Of a DNA stretch of 40,675 nucleotides, positions 27,501-34,799 are shown piece after piece. A program made the position numbers and the translations under genes. The DNA comes from Paraburkholderia terricola (GTDB lineage: Bacteria; Pseudomonadota; Gammaproteobacteria; Burkholderiales; Burkholderiaceae): assembly GCF_900142195.1 (NCBI RefSeq), contig NZ_FRAB01000053.1, forward strand, positions 1 to 40,675, given 5' to 3'. The notes under the pieces are model-generated. The model did not search any database. It was not told the DNA's origin and saw only the letters and a list, made by a program, of their open reading frames with translations. Each line of letters starts with the position of its first letter. The first letter of the stretch is position 1.

Positions 27501-28103
27501 CCAGCCGTGCAGGCCGAAGTCGAGATATTCCTGCACGTTCGAGGGGAACAGCACGGGCAGGCCGCACGCCTTGAAGATATGTTCGGACTGGTGCGCGAGC
27601 GTGGAGGATTTGGCCGCGTGATCGTCGCCGGCGAGTACCAGAACGCCGCCATGCCGCGATGAGCCGGCCGAATTGCCGTGCTTGAAGACGTCGCCGGAAC
27701 GGTCGACGCCCGGACCCTTGCCGTACCACATCGAGAACACGCCATCGTATTTGGCGCTCGGGTACAGATTGACCTGTTGCGAACCCCACACGGCGGTGGC
27801 CGCGAGGTCTTCGTTGACGCCGGGCTGGAACACGACCTGATGCGCGGCGAGATGCTGTTTCGCCTTCCACAGAGACAGGTCGAGGGCGCCGAGCGGCGAT
27901 CCACGGTAACCGGAAATGAAGCCGGCGGTATTGAGCCCGGCGGCCCGGTCGCGTTCCTGTTGCAGCATGGGCAGACGCACCAGCGCCTGGATGCCGCTCA
28001 TGTACGCGCGGCCGCGTTCGAGGGTGTATTTGTCGTCGAGCGTGACGGACGAGAGCGCAGCTTCTAGCGAGGCTCGCTGACCTGCGTCTAGCGGGGCATT
28101 CAT
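24504..28103 (-). CDS. Fused indolepyruvate ferredoxin oxidoreductase (IorA/IorB-like)
   Basis: A 1199-aa protein combining all parts of a 2-oxoacid:ferredoxin oxidoreductase. The N-terminal pyrimidine/core region has SGYRGSPLGALDLSLW and the LAGDDHAAKSSTLAHQSE patch. The TPP-binding domain is at about 460-600, with GCPHNTSTNVPEGSRAMAGIGCH and ANLGDGTYFHSGLLAIRAA. A ferredoxin-like Cys cluster lies at about 660-705 (CEGCGDCSVKSNC, CNKDFSCVNGFC). The gamma domain begins near 748 (GVLVTGVGGTGVVTIGALLGMAAHLE), and a DUF6537-like C-terminus follows. The family oxidatively decarboxylates arylpyruvates (indolepyruvate, phenylpyruvate) to aryl-acetyl-CoA. GGAGGAG lies upstream of the ATG at 28103. 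Close to hppD and paaABCDE, which fits aromatic amino acid breakdown. Confidence 0.9.
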   Translation of the reverse strand: MNAPLDAGQRASLEAALSSVTLDDKYTLERGRAYMSGIQALVRLPMLQQERDRAAGLNTAGFISGYRGSPLGALDLSLWKAKQHLAAHQVVFQPGVNEDLAATAVWGSQQVNLYPSAKYDGVFSMWYGKGPGVDRSGDVFKHGNSAGSSRHGGVLVLAGDDHAAKSSTLAHQSEHIFKACGLPVLFPSNVQEYLDFGLHGWAMSRYSGLWVAMKCVTDVVESSASVDIDPHRTKIILPDDFAMPEGGLNIRWPDPPLVQEARLLDYKWYAALAYVRANKLDRVEIDSADARFGIMTGGKAYLDVRQALTDLGLDDDTCSRIGIRLYKVGCVWPLEAQGAQAFARGLHEILVVEEKRQILEYAIKEELYNWPDAQRPRVFGKFDEKDGAGGEWSVPMGNWLLPAHYELSPAIIAKAIATRLDKFDLPSDVRARIAARIAVIEAKEKALARPRVEAERKPWFCSGCPHNTSTNVPEGSRAMAGIGCHYMTVWMDRSTSTFSQMGGEGVAWIGQAPFTHDKHVFANLGDGTYFHSGLLAIRAAIASKANITYKILYNDAVAMTGGQPVDGVLTVPQITHQLAAEGATKIVIVTDEPEKYHANVGLAPGIDIHHRDKLDEVQRQLREVPGTTILIYDQTCATEKRRRRKRGTYPDPARRVVINEAVCEGCGDCSVKSNCLSVEPVDTEYGTKRQINQSTCNKDFSCVNGFCPSFVSIEGGQLRKPKAASGIVADAMPPVPEPALPSIGRPYGVLVTGVGGTGVVTIGALLGMAAHLENKGVTVLDVTGLAQKGGAVMSHVQIAQKPDDIHATRIAMGEASLVIGCDAIVTASDECVSRMQAGHTRVVLNSAHTPTAELIKNPNWRFPGSSTEADVRAGAGDECVDTVDANHFAVALLGDAIYTNPFVLGYAWQRGWVPLTYQSLMRAIELNDVQVEKNRAAFEWGRRAAHDLAAVRKLAQSQGRGAATETASGKIISLHTPKALDRLIDKRADYLVAWQNAAYAERYRALVAQVRAAESALDSADDQLPLTEAVAKNLHKLMAYKDEYEVARLYSDPAFIDKLKASFEGDWKLHIHLAPPVFSKKDAQGHLIKKKYGPWVFNAMHVLAKLKFLRGTALDPFGKTEERRTERALIGEYEALVRELIGGLTAQKRELAMELANLPDGIRGYGHVKENNLKGVRVKWNELLTRWRSTETGKTQHAA

Positions 28104-28461
28104 TATGTGTACTCCTCCACCCAGTTTGGGATCGCCAAAACTTTTTGGGCCGCGGCATCTTGTGAATGCTTGGGGCCGGGGTCGCCATATTGACGTGTTT
28201 TAAGTGATGGTAGCACTGGTGAAAACCCGCCGCAGCATGTCGGCAATCGCGAATGCAGCGGGGTCGATAACGATCGATGGCAGCCTAGCTGACGCTGTTG
28301 CGGGGCCTCGGCGCCGGTGCTGTAACAAGCTGTAAATGCGACAAATTCTCGGAACCGACGATGAAATCCCTGTCTAATCCCGCACCTGTGAGCAATGTCG
28401 GCGAAACGCTCCGCATTCGGTGGAGGTTCACGACAACAGGGCAGTCAGACAAGGAGTACGC
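28104..28461. other. 358-bp divergent region
   Basis: It lies between the start of the oxidoreductase gene and the small exported-protein gene. No gene. An ECF-sigma-like promoter (28351-28377) points to the small gene. No clear promoter was found for the oxidoreductase. Confidence 0.4.
28351..28377 (+). promoter_or_regulatory. ECF-sigma-like promoter
   Basis: GGAACCG (28351-28357), 15-bp spacer, TCTAA (28373-28377). This fits the RpoE-type pattern GGAACTT-N15-TCNAA except for the last two bases of the -35. It is 85 bp upstream of the small exported-protein start at 28462. Confidence 0.45.
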
Positions 28462-28647
28462 ATGAACACTAGAAACATCCAGACATTCCTGATGGTTTCG
28501 GCCGCATTCTTCGCCATGAGCGCCCCGATGCGCTCGAATACCGGCAGCGCAGGGACGCTGTCAGCCGCGGTGGCTCGTGTGGCGCAAGTCGCGCCCGCGC
28601 GCATTGCGGTAGACCGCGTCACGCGATCCGCCAAAGCCGGCGAGTAG
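28462..28647 (+). CDS. Small exported protein (61 aa)
   Basis: The start is fixed by AAGGAG 6 nt upstream. The N-terminus MNTRNIQTFLMVSAAFFAMSAPM reads as a Sec signal peptide or single membrane anchor. The remaining ~38 residues (ending VDRVTRSAKAGE) are Ala/Arg/Val-rich with no Cys and no family I recognise. A possible ECF-type promoter precedes it and a good terminator follows at 28738-28769, so the gene appears to be a stand-alone transcription unit, perhaps for envelope stress. Confidence 0.6.
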   Translation: MNTRNIQTFLMVSAAFFAMSAPMRSNTGSAGTLSAAVARVAQVAPARIAVDRVTRSAKAGE

Positions 28648-28737
28648 GACAGAATTCGTGATGCGCCGCCGATGCGGCGTGTCGATTGAAAACCGGCCGC
28701 CGCACCGGTGCGGGCAACGGCGCAAATGACACATGAC

Positions 28738-28769
28738 AAAGGGCGGGGATCGCAAGATCCTCGCCCTTT
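28738..28769. terminator. Terminator between the small exported-protein gene and hppD
   Basis: AAAGGGCGGGGATC (28738-28751), loop GCAA, GATCCTCGCCCTTT (28756-28769) with one G-T pair; the stable GCAA tetraloop is notable. The T-rich run on + (CTTATT) follows. Confidence 0.75.
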
Positions 28770-28813
28770 CTTATTGACTCGCGAACCTCAGATTCCGCGC
28801 GGGACGTTTGCGG

Positions 28814-29911
28814 TCATGCTTTGTCCTGCACCACCCCACGACGGATCTGGTCGAGTTCGATCGATTCGAACAGCGCCTTGAAATTGCCCTCGCCGAAGCC
28901 CTGATTGCCCTTGCGTTGAATGATCTCGAAGAAGATCGGCCCGATCTGGTTTTCGGTGAAGATCTGCAGCAGCAGATCGTCCGGCGCGCCGTCGATCAGA
29001 ATCTTGCGCTTGCGCAGTTCGTCGAGCGGCTCGCCATGATTCGGCACGCGCCGATCGACCAGTTCGTAGTAGGTGTCGATGGTATCGAGCAGCGAGATGT
29101 TCGCCGCGCGCAAACCGTCCACCGTGCGGTAGATATCGTTGCTGCCGAGCGCGATATGCTGGATGCCTTCGCCGTGATAGGCGTCGAGATATTCCTGAAT
29201 CTGGCCGGCCGTCTCCGAACCTTCTTCATTGATCGGAATCCGGATCTTGCCGCAGGGCGAAGTCATCGCTTTCGATTTCACGCCCGTCACCTTGCCTTCG
29301 ATGTCGAAGTAACGCACTTCGCGGAAGTTGAACAGACGCTCGTAGAACTCCGCCCATTCCTGCATGCGGCCGCGATGCACGTTGTGCGTCAGGTGGTCGA
29401 TATAGGTCAGGCCGTGCCCGGCAGGATTGGGATTCGCACCGGGAATCGGCTCGAAGTCGACGTCGTAAATATCGATGTTGCCGATGCTGTTCGGCTCGGC
29501 GCCGTTCTTGCCGCGCCAACGGTCGACGAAATAGATCAGCGAGTCGCCGATGCCCTTGATCGCCGGAATGTTCAGTTCCATCGGGCCAGTCTTGTTGTCG
29601 AAGCCCCAGGCGCCTTTATCCAGCGCCTGTTTGTAGGCCTTTGCCGCATCTTGCACGCGGAAGGCGATCGCGCAGATCGACGGGCCATGCAGGCGTGCGA
29701 ACCGCTGCGCGAACGAATCCGGCTCGCCGTTGACGATGAAGTTGATTTCGCCCTGACGATACAGGGTCACGTCTTTATGACGATGCCGCGCTACCGCGGT
29801 GAAGCCCATTTGTTCGAACAGTTTGCCGAGCGCTTTCGGATCCGGCGCGGTGTATTCGATGAATTCGAAACCGTCGGTGCCGAGCGGGTTGTCCCAAGTT
29901 GAAACTTGCAT
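28814..29911 (-). CDS. hppD: 4-Hydroxyphenylpyruvate dioxygenase
   Basis: A 365-aa non-heme iron dioxygenase that converts 4-hydroxyphenylpyruvate to homogentisate in tyrosine catabolism. The N-terminal half (MQVSTWDNPLGTDGFEFIEYTAPDPKALGKLFEQMGF) and the catalytic C-terminal half are both present. The iron triad is visible as His in YIDHLTHNV (near 173), His in EGIQHIALGSNDI (near 250) and Glu in GPIFFEIIQRKG (near 325). The start at 29911 is set by AGGAG upstream and by family length; the frame is open to 29992. An Lrp-type regulator is divergent, a usual arrangement for tyrosine and branched amino acid genes. Confidence 0.95.
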   Translation of the reverse strand: MQVSTWDNPLGTDGFEFIEYTAPDPKALGKLFEQMGFTAVARHRHKDVTLYRQGEINFIVNGEPDSFAQRFARLHGPSICAIAFRVQDAAKAYKQALDKGAWGFDNKTGPMELNIPAIKGIGDSLIYFVDRWRGKNGAEPNSIGNIDIYDVDFEPIPGANPNPAGHGLTYIDHLTHNVHRGRMQEWAEFYERLFNFREVRYFDIEGKVTGVKSKAMTSPCGKIRIPINEEGSETAGQIQEYLDAYHGEGIQHIALGSNDIYRTVDGLRAANISLLDTIDTYYELVDRRVPNHGEPLDELRKRKILIDGAPDDLLLQIFTENQIGPIFFEIIQRKGNQGFGEGNFKALFESIELDQIRRGVVQDKA

Positions 29912-30070
29912 TGTCTGTCTCCTGATTTGCGCCGGTGCGGGGTGTGCGATTGAGCGCGACCGAGTGAGCCAAGTGTAAAGGTCCGGTCGCAACGAAAACT
30001 TGCGAACTTAATCGCGCGTGAATACGCTTGCGCTATCTTCTTGCGCAGCTTCGCTTTTTGAGGGCAGAAA

Positions 30071-30571
30071 ATGACCAAAATAGAGATGGACGCGATCGAC
30101 CGGCGCATTCTCGCCATCCTTCAGGAGAATGGCCGGCTGTCGAATCAGGAGATCGCGGAACGCGTCAATCTTTCGCCGAGCCCGTGCCTGCGGCGTATCC
30201 GTCGACTGGAAGAGAGCGGCGTGATTCGCGGCTACGTGGCGCTGCTCGACCCTCGGCGATTGGGTCTCGATTTGCTCGCTTACGTGAACGTGCGGCTGGA
30301 AAAGCGCAGCGGGCCGGCGCTCAGTCCCCGAGGCGGCGACGTAACGCACGCGGATTTGTTTCGCGCGGCGGTTCAGACCTGGCCGGAGGTGGTCGCGTGT
30401 TACGCGATGACCGGCGATATGGACTATCTGCTTCGCGTCCAGGTAGCGGATATGGCGCACTTTTCGCGTTTCGTGCAGGAGCAGCTCCTGCACCATCCGT
30501 CGGTGATCGACGTCAAGACGAGTTTCTCGCTCGAAACGTTCAAGGAAACGACGGCGTTGCCGATTGTGTAA
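30071..30571 (+). CDS. Lrp/AsnC family transcriptional regulator
   Basis: A 166-aa regulator. The N-terminal HTH (about 5-55) has MDAIDRRILAILQENGRLSNQEIAERVNLSPSPCLRRIRRLEESGVI. The C-terminal RAM ligand-binding domain has YVNVRLEKR, PEVVACYAMTGDMDYLLRVQVADMAHF and SFSLETFKETTALPIV, close to Lrp's own ending. A 9-residue insert (SPRGGDVTH region) in the linker relative to E. coli Lrp is seen, as in many Burkholderia members. Divergent from hppD over a 159-bp gap, so it probably controls hppD in response to an amino acid (inference). Confidence 0.9.
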   Translation: MTKIEMDAIDRRILAILQENGRLSNQEIAERVNLSPSPCLRRIRRLEESGVIRGYVALLDPRRLGLDLLAYVNVRLEKRSGPALSPRGGDVTHADLFRAAVQTWPEVVACYAMTGDMDYLLRVQVADMAHFSRFVQEQLLHHPSVIDVKTSFSLETFKETTALPIV

Positions 30572-30608
30572 GCCGTGCCGCGCGAGGCGACTGTCAGCGG
30601 TGAAACAA

Positions 30609-30636
30609 AAAAGGGCAGCTTTGAGGCCGCCCTTTT
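30609..30636. terminator. Bidirectional terminator between the Lrp and GNAT genes
   Basis: AAAAGGGC (30609-30616) pairs with GCCCTTTT (30629-30636), extended by two further pairs after one mismatch. The minus strand has T6, the plus strand T4. Confidence 0.75.
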
Positions 30637-30661
30637 CTTGAGTCACCGAAGCGCGTGGCTG

Positions 30662-31330
30662 TCAGGCCGCCTCTGCCGTCGGCAAAAACGATTCGAACAA
30701 CTGCGTCGTGCGACGTGCCTGGCGTTTGAGAGCGTAGTCGAACACCGCAGCTTGCTCCTGCAACATCTCGGCGATGATGCTGGATTGGTCGGCCGGCGGC
30801 AGCGTGAGATAGGCGTCGGCTTCGCCGTATGCGTACTCGATCTTCATGCCGGCTTTCTTCGCGATGTGCATCATGGTCGAATTGCGCGACAGGCAATGCA
30901 TGTAGAGCATGCTGACGTGCGTATTGCGGCTGCGAATGGCGGCGCGCTCGAAAAGCTTGGAGCCGATGCCCTGCCCACGAGCGCTTTCCAGCACTGATAC
31001 GCCGAATTCGGCGGTGCGTTTGTCGCCTTCCACCGGCAGATAAGCCAGGTGACCGACGCCGGTCAGTTGCAACTGACTGTTGAATACGCCGAAAACCGTG
31101 TCGCGCTTGAAATCGATGGCGCGAACGTAATTTTCGATGACATGGTCGGGCACGATCTGGCCGAAGCGCAGCAGGCGATCATCTTCGTCGAGCGCGAGGA
31201 AGTGGGTAAGCAGCCGTTCGCGGTCGGCAGCGGTGAGTTCACGGACCAGAGCGGGTGCACGACCGGCTGGCTGCGACAGCCGATCGTGCGCGATGATCGG
31301 CTCGGCTGCGCGGGGTGTAATCGGATTCAT
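30662..31330 (-). CDS. GNAT family N-acetyltransferase
   Basis: A 222-aa protein with a GNAT domain at about 25-190: ELTAADRERLLTHFLALDEDDRLLRFG, FGVFNSQLQLTGVGHLAYLP, the acetyl-CoA loop VLESARGQGIGSKLFERAAIRSR (R/Q-x-x-G-x-G/A), and LYMHCLSRNSTMMHIAKKAGMKIEY. The substrate is unknown. The ribosome binding site AAAAGGAGAA precedes the ATG at 31330. A 244-bp AT-richer gap separates it from the next gene upstream. The C-terminal LQEQAAVFDYALKRQARRTTQLFESFLP is a distinct helical tail. Confidence 0.86.
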   Translation of the reverse strand: MNPITPRAAEPIIAHDRLSQPAGRAPALVRELTAADRERLLTHFLALDEDDRLLRFGQIVPDHVIENYVRAIDFKRDTVFGVFNSQLQLTGVGHLAYLPVEGDKRTAEFGVSVLESARGQGIGSKLFERAAIRSRNTHVSMLYMHCLSRNSTMMHIAKKAGMKIEYAYGEADAYLTLPPADQSSIIAEMLQEQAAVFDYALKRQARRTTQLFESFLPTAEAA

Positions 31331-31493
31331 GGTCGGGTTCTCCTTTTAATCGAGCGGCGTGGTGCACCGCAAAAACGATTTTAGCGGAAATGCTAACCGC
31401 ATACTAGGGAAAACCCGTATCTAATTCTGAGTAAGATACCTAAAAAGATCGCATTGTCCTCGCAAACAATTGATTTCAAACAATAAATAAACT

Positions 31494-31505
31494 GAACGGG
31501 CGTTC
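31494..31505. promoter_or_regulatory. Palindrome GAACG-NN-CGTTC
   Basis: GAACGGGCGTTC lies in the 244-bp gap between the TetR gene's end and the GNAT gene's start; the core matches the site at 15132-15143. Operator for an unknown repressor is one reading. Confidence 0.3.
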
Positions 31506-31574
31506 GTGCCTCGGTGTCGCGGCAAGGCAACTGAAGGTCGGCGTGTATCTCCTGACTATTGTTGCTCTGCGCAA

Positions 31575-32183
31575 TCAATCCGGCGCTGAGCCCAGCCCAT
31601 GATCGACCATGCCGACCACCTGCTCGGCGAACTCCCGATAGCCCATGCGGCCATCCGGCTTCAGCCAGGTGAACGTCCAGTTGATCATGCCGAACACCAT
31701 CATCGTGAGGGCGGTTTGATTTTCGCGCCTGGCGCGTTCTGGATAAGCGCGCGCCAGTTGCCGCGAAAAGGCCGCGACCACGTCACGCTGGCGGTTCAGG
31801 ATGATCTCGCGCTGCGTATCCTCCAGATACTTCACGTCGTTCAGCAACGCGACGTGCCGACTGTGCGACGTCTCGTACTCGGACAGAAATGCGCGAATCA
31901 GCTCGGCGAAGGTTTCCCGCTCCGTGAGTCCGCGGCGTTGGCTTGCGCCCTCTACCTCGGCGATGATCAGCATCAGCCGCTTGGTGTAACGGTTCAGCAG
32001 GTCGAACAGGATGGCTTCCTTGCTCGCGTAGTAGTGGTACAGGCGCGCTTTCGAGGTGCCGCTGGCGGCGGCGAGATCGGCCATCGAGGTGCTCGGATAG
32101 CTGGTCTGGGCGAATTTCGCCGCGGCTAACTCGAGAATTTGCTCGCGCTGGGTTTCGTGGTCGGGGGCTCGGGTGCGGGCCAT
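31575..32183 (-). CDS. TetR family regulator, probable PaaR
   Basis: A 202-aa regulator. The TetR HTH is at about 12-60: REQILELAAAKFAQTSYPSTSMADLAAASGTSKARLYHYYASKEAILFDLL. The rest is an all-helical ligand-binding domain (RREIILNRQRDVVAAFSRQLA, TALTMMVFGMINWTFTWLKPDGRM). A TetR protein represses paa genes in Burkholderia (PaaR), and the location ~1 kb from paaABCDE plus the palindrome at the paaA promoter suggest this one, but direct identity is inference. The start at 32183 (MARTRAPD) is preferred over 32309. It follows the DUF1835 gene by 17 bp, likely co-transcribed. Confidence 0.85.
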   Translation of the reverse strand: MARTRAPDHETQREQILELAAAKFAQTSYPSTSMADLAAASGTSKARLYHYYASKEAILFDLLNRYTKRLMLIIAEVEGASQRRGLTERETFAELIRAFLSEYETSHSRHVALLNDVKYLEDTQREIILNRQRDVVAAFSRQLARAYPERARRENQTALTMMVFGMINWTFTWLKPDGRMGYREFAEQVVGMVDHGLGSAPD

Positions 32184-32200
32184 GGGCGTCTGTTCTTCTA

Positions 32201-33013
32201 TTAGTGTGGACAGTGGGAGAGCGCTGCGCACAACTCCAGCGTGCGCCACGCGCGCGCGTCGCCGCGCAGCTTGATGCGCCGGGTCGCGGCCAGTTCGTGC
32301 AAGCGCCATAGCGCGATGCTGTCGCTGACCAGCAAGCCGAGGTCGGCGGTCATCAACTCAGCGGCAACGCGCGCGGCGGGTTGCCAGTCCTCGGTGACGT
32401 GGTCGAGGATTTGCGCGTCCAGGTCGGCGAAGTTGCCGCTTGTAAATGAGTTGTCGCGCCAGCGCCGCGTCTCGCCGTTCGCGTGTTTGACTTCCTGCCA
32501 TTCGAGCGCGAGCCGGCTGATACGCAGCACCGAAATCGGCGCGGCGTCGGACAGGTGCGCTTGCAGCACGGTCGGCGCGAACATGCCGACGGAGGTCGCG
32601 CGGTCCTTGCGACTGTGCGCCCAGGCGCCGGGGTCGGTAAGGTCGTGAATCGACAGACGCACTTCGTTCAGGCGCTGCGGGCTGTTGCGCAGGTGATAGC
32701 AGACCCGGCGGAGCATCAATTGATCCGATGCGCTTTCACCGTGCCAGGCCACCAGATTTGTATCGCCGCTAGCGATCTTTTCCAGTGTCGCCGCCTGCTC
32801 GCGGAACTCGCGCAGGAAATCCCGCTTCGTATCGGCGCTGACCCGATCCCAGAAGCTGGCTCGCACCTCGGGCGCCTCGTCGATGCCGCGCAAGGGGCCG
32901 ACTGCCAGGTCATCGCGCAGCGCTTGCACGCGATCGTCGCGGCCCGCCTCCTTAAGCGCGGCGCGCAGTGATTCCGCGGCAACATCGCCGTTGGTGAGAT
33001 GGATCGTGCTCAT
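32201..33013 (-). CDS. DUF1835 domain protein
   Basis: A 270-aa cytoplasmic protein. The N-terminal part (MSTIHLTNGDVAAESLRAAL, LRDDLAVGPLRGIDE) is the DUF1835 signature. The middle (LVAWHGESASDQLMLRRVCYHLRNSPQRLNEVRLSIHDLT) and a DUF3658-like C-terminus (WRDNSFTSGNFADLDAQILDHVTEDWQPAARVAAELM) follow. I know no biochemical function for these domains. It starts at 33013, 146 bp past the end of paaE, and is followed at once by the TetR gene. This pairing could mean read-through regulation by the paa operon past its terminator, or an unrelated upstream promoter. Confidence 0.82.
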   Translation of the reverse strand: MSTIHLTNGDVAAESLRAALKEAGRDDRVQALRDDLAVGPLRGIDEAPEVRASFWDRVSADTKRDFLREFREQAATLEKIASGDTNLVAWHGESASDQLMLRRVCYHLRNSPQRLNEVRLSIHDLTDPGAWAHSRKDRATSVGMFAPTVLQAHLSDAAPISVLRISRLALEWQEVKHANGETRRWRDNSFTSGNFADLDAQILDHVTEDWQPAARVAAELMTADLGLLVSDSIALWRLHELAATRRIKLRGDARAWRTLELCAALSHCPH

Positions 33014-33043
33014 CGGCAGTGGCTTCGCTCGGGGATAACAAAA

Positions 33044-33091
33044 AGGGGCCGCTCGCCGAACGGAACGGACGTCCGATCGCGAGCGGCCCCT
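33044..33091 (-). terminator. Terminator of the paa operon
   Basis: AGGGGCCGCTCGC (33044-33056) pairs perfectly with GCGAGCGGCCCCT (33079-33091). The 22-nt loop holds a nested CGGACGTCCG palindrome. On the minus strand it ends in a T tract. Confidence 0.85.
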
Positions 33092-33159
33092 AGTGTAAGC
33101 GGATCGCGGACCTGCTGAAAGCGCTGCGGACGTCGCACGGACCGGCCGCGGCGCGCGGT

Positions 33160-34248
33160 TCAACGTTCGTCGTAGCTCACCACGACCCGATCGCTGACCG
33201 GATGGCATTGGCACGTCAGCACGAAACCGTCGCGGATTTCATGCTCCTCCAGCGTGTAGTTCTTTTCCATCTTCACTTCGCCTTCCAGCACCTTCGCGCG
33301 ACAGGTGCAGCAGACGCCGCCTTTGCACGCATACGGCAGCGCGAGGCCGGCTCGCAGGCCGACGTCGAGCACGCTCACGCCTTCGTACGGCAGGCGCAGC
33401 TTGCGCCTTTTTCCGTCGAGGACGATTTCGAGGTCGGCGGCCGGCATGTCCTCGGTGATGTCGACCGGCGGCACGCCCGCTTGCGGCAGCGGCGAACCGA
33501 AGCGCTCCACATGCACCTTTTCCGGCGGCACGCCTGCGGCTTTCAAGGCGGCCTCGGCGGCATCCATCATCGGGGCGGGGCCGCAAATGAACGCTTCGTC
33601 GATGGCATCGGCGGGTAGCAGGTTCTCGATGAAGGCCGCGCACTTTTGTTGATCGAGCACGCCGTTGAAGAGTTCGACGTCCTGCAAGTCGTCGGACAGC
33701 ACGTGGTAGAGCACGAAGCGGTTCATGAAGCGGTTCTTCAGATCCTCCAGTTCTTCCGCGAACATGATCTGGTCGACGCTGCGGTTGCCGTACACCAGCG
33801 TGAAGGTGCTGCGCGGTTCCACTTCAAGCGTGGTCTTGATGATCGCGAGCACGGGTGTGATGCCCGAGCCGCCTGAGAAGGCGATGTACTGCTGACCCTG
33901 GTCGGCGTTCAGATGGGTGAAGAAGCGGCCGTCGGGCGTCATCACGTCGATCGTGTGACCGGGCTGCAGCGTATCGAAGGCGAAGTTCGAGAAGCGCCCG
34001 CCGCGCACGCGCTTGATGCCGATGCGCAGTTCGCCGTCGCGATCGTAGTCCGTCACGCCGACGCAGATCGAATACGAGCGGCGCGTTTCCTCACCGTCGA
34101 TGTGCGTCTTCAACGTGACGAACTGGCCTTGCGTGAAGCGGTACTGATCGCGCAGTTCGGCGGGGACTTCGAAGGCGACGGAGACCGCGTCGGCGGTTTC
34201 GGGCCGCACTTCACGGATACGCAGCGGATGAAATTGCGGGGTGGCCAT
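33160..34248 (-). CDS. paaE: Phenylacetyl-CoA epoxidase reductase subunit PaaE
   Basis: A 362-aa NADPH-ferredoxin-type reductase that delivers electrons to the PaaAC oxygenase. The FAD domain is at about 5-110 (FTQGQFVTLKTHIDGEETRRSYSICVGVTDYDRDGELRIGIKR). The NAD(P) domain is at about 115-230 (YIAFSGGSGITPVLAIIKTTL). The C-terminal plant-type 2Fe-2S domain has CKGGVCCTCRAK (near 306) and a fourth Cys in FVLTCQC. Its length matches the family. It is last in the operon; its start is 1 bp from the paaD stop. Confidence 0.95.
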   Translation of the reverse strand: MATPQFHPLRIREVRPETADAVSVAFEVPAELRDQYRFTQGQFVTLKTHIDGEETRRSYSICVGVTDYDRDGELRIGIKRVRGGRFSNFAFDTLQPGHTIDVMTPDGRFFTHLNADQGQQYIAFSGGSGITPVLAIIKTTLEVEPRSTFTLVYGNRSVDQIMFAEELEDLKNRFMNRFVLYHVLSDDLQDVELFNGVLDQQKCAAFIENLLPADAIDEAFICGPAPMMDAAEAALKAAGVPPEKVHVERFGSPLPQAGVPPVDITEDMPAADLEIVLDGKRRKLRLPYEGVSVLDVGLRAGLALPYACKGGVCCTCRAKVLEGEVKMEKNYTLEEHEIRDGFVLTCQCHPVSDRVVVSYDER

Positions 34249-34249
34249 A

Positions 34250-34792
34250 TCAGTACGGTTTGAAGTAGTCGAAGGGTTCGCGGCAGTCGAGGCAGCGATA
34301 CAAGGCCTTGCAGGCCGTCGAGCCGAATTGCGCGAGACGCTCGGTGTGCGCGGAGCCGCAACGTGGGCACGGCGGCGCGGGCAGCGCTCGCGGCACGAAG
34401 CGCAGCACGTTTTCCCGCGGCGGCGCGGCCGAACCGCAATTGCCCGTGGGCGGCGCGATGCCGTAGGCGCGGAGCTTTTCGCGCGCGTCGGCGGTCATCC
34501 AGTCGGTGGTCCAGGCGGGCGCGAGCACGGTGGCGATCCGGTACGGCTTGAGGTTCGCCACGTCAAGCGCATGGGCGACGTCCTCCGCGATCTGCGACAT
34601 GGCCGGGCAGCCGGAATAGGTTGGCGTGATCACGACTTCGAGCGCGCCGTCGGCGGCGCGGCGCACATCGCGCAGAATGCCGAGTTCGCGGATCGACACC
34701 ACCGGAATCTCCGGATCAGGCACCGTTTCGAGCACGTCCCACGCGCGTGCGAGCGCGGCATCGGGCGCGTGTGTGGCAGTCGAGGTCGTCAT
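34250..34792 (-). CDS. paaD: Phenylacetate degradation protein PaaD
   Basis: A 180-aa MIP18/DUF59-family protein needed for activity of the phenylacetyl-CoA epoxidase, probably in Fe-S or diiron centre maturation. MIP18-like part: ALARAWDVLETVPDPEIPVVSIRELGILRDV, VVITPTYSGCPAMSQIAEDV. The C-terminus has a zinc-ribbon-like CPRCGSAHTERLAQFGSTACKALYRCLDC, then PFDYFKPY. Position 4 of the operon; 7 bp from paaC. Confidence 0.95.
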   Translation of the reverse strand: MTTSTATHAPDAALARAWDVLETVPDPEIPVVSIRELGILRDVRRAADGALEVVITPTYSGCPAMSQIAEDVAHALDVANLKPYRIATVLAPAWTTDWMTADAREKLRAYGIAPPTGNCGSAAPPRENVLRFVPRALPAPPCPRCGSAHTERLAQFGSTACKALYRCLDCREPFDYFKPY

Positions 34793-34799
34793 CGTCGGA

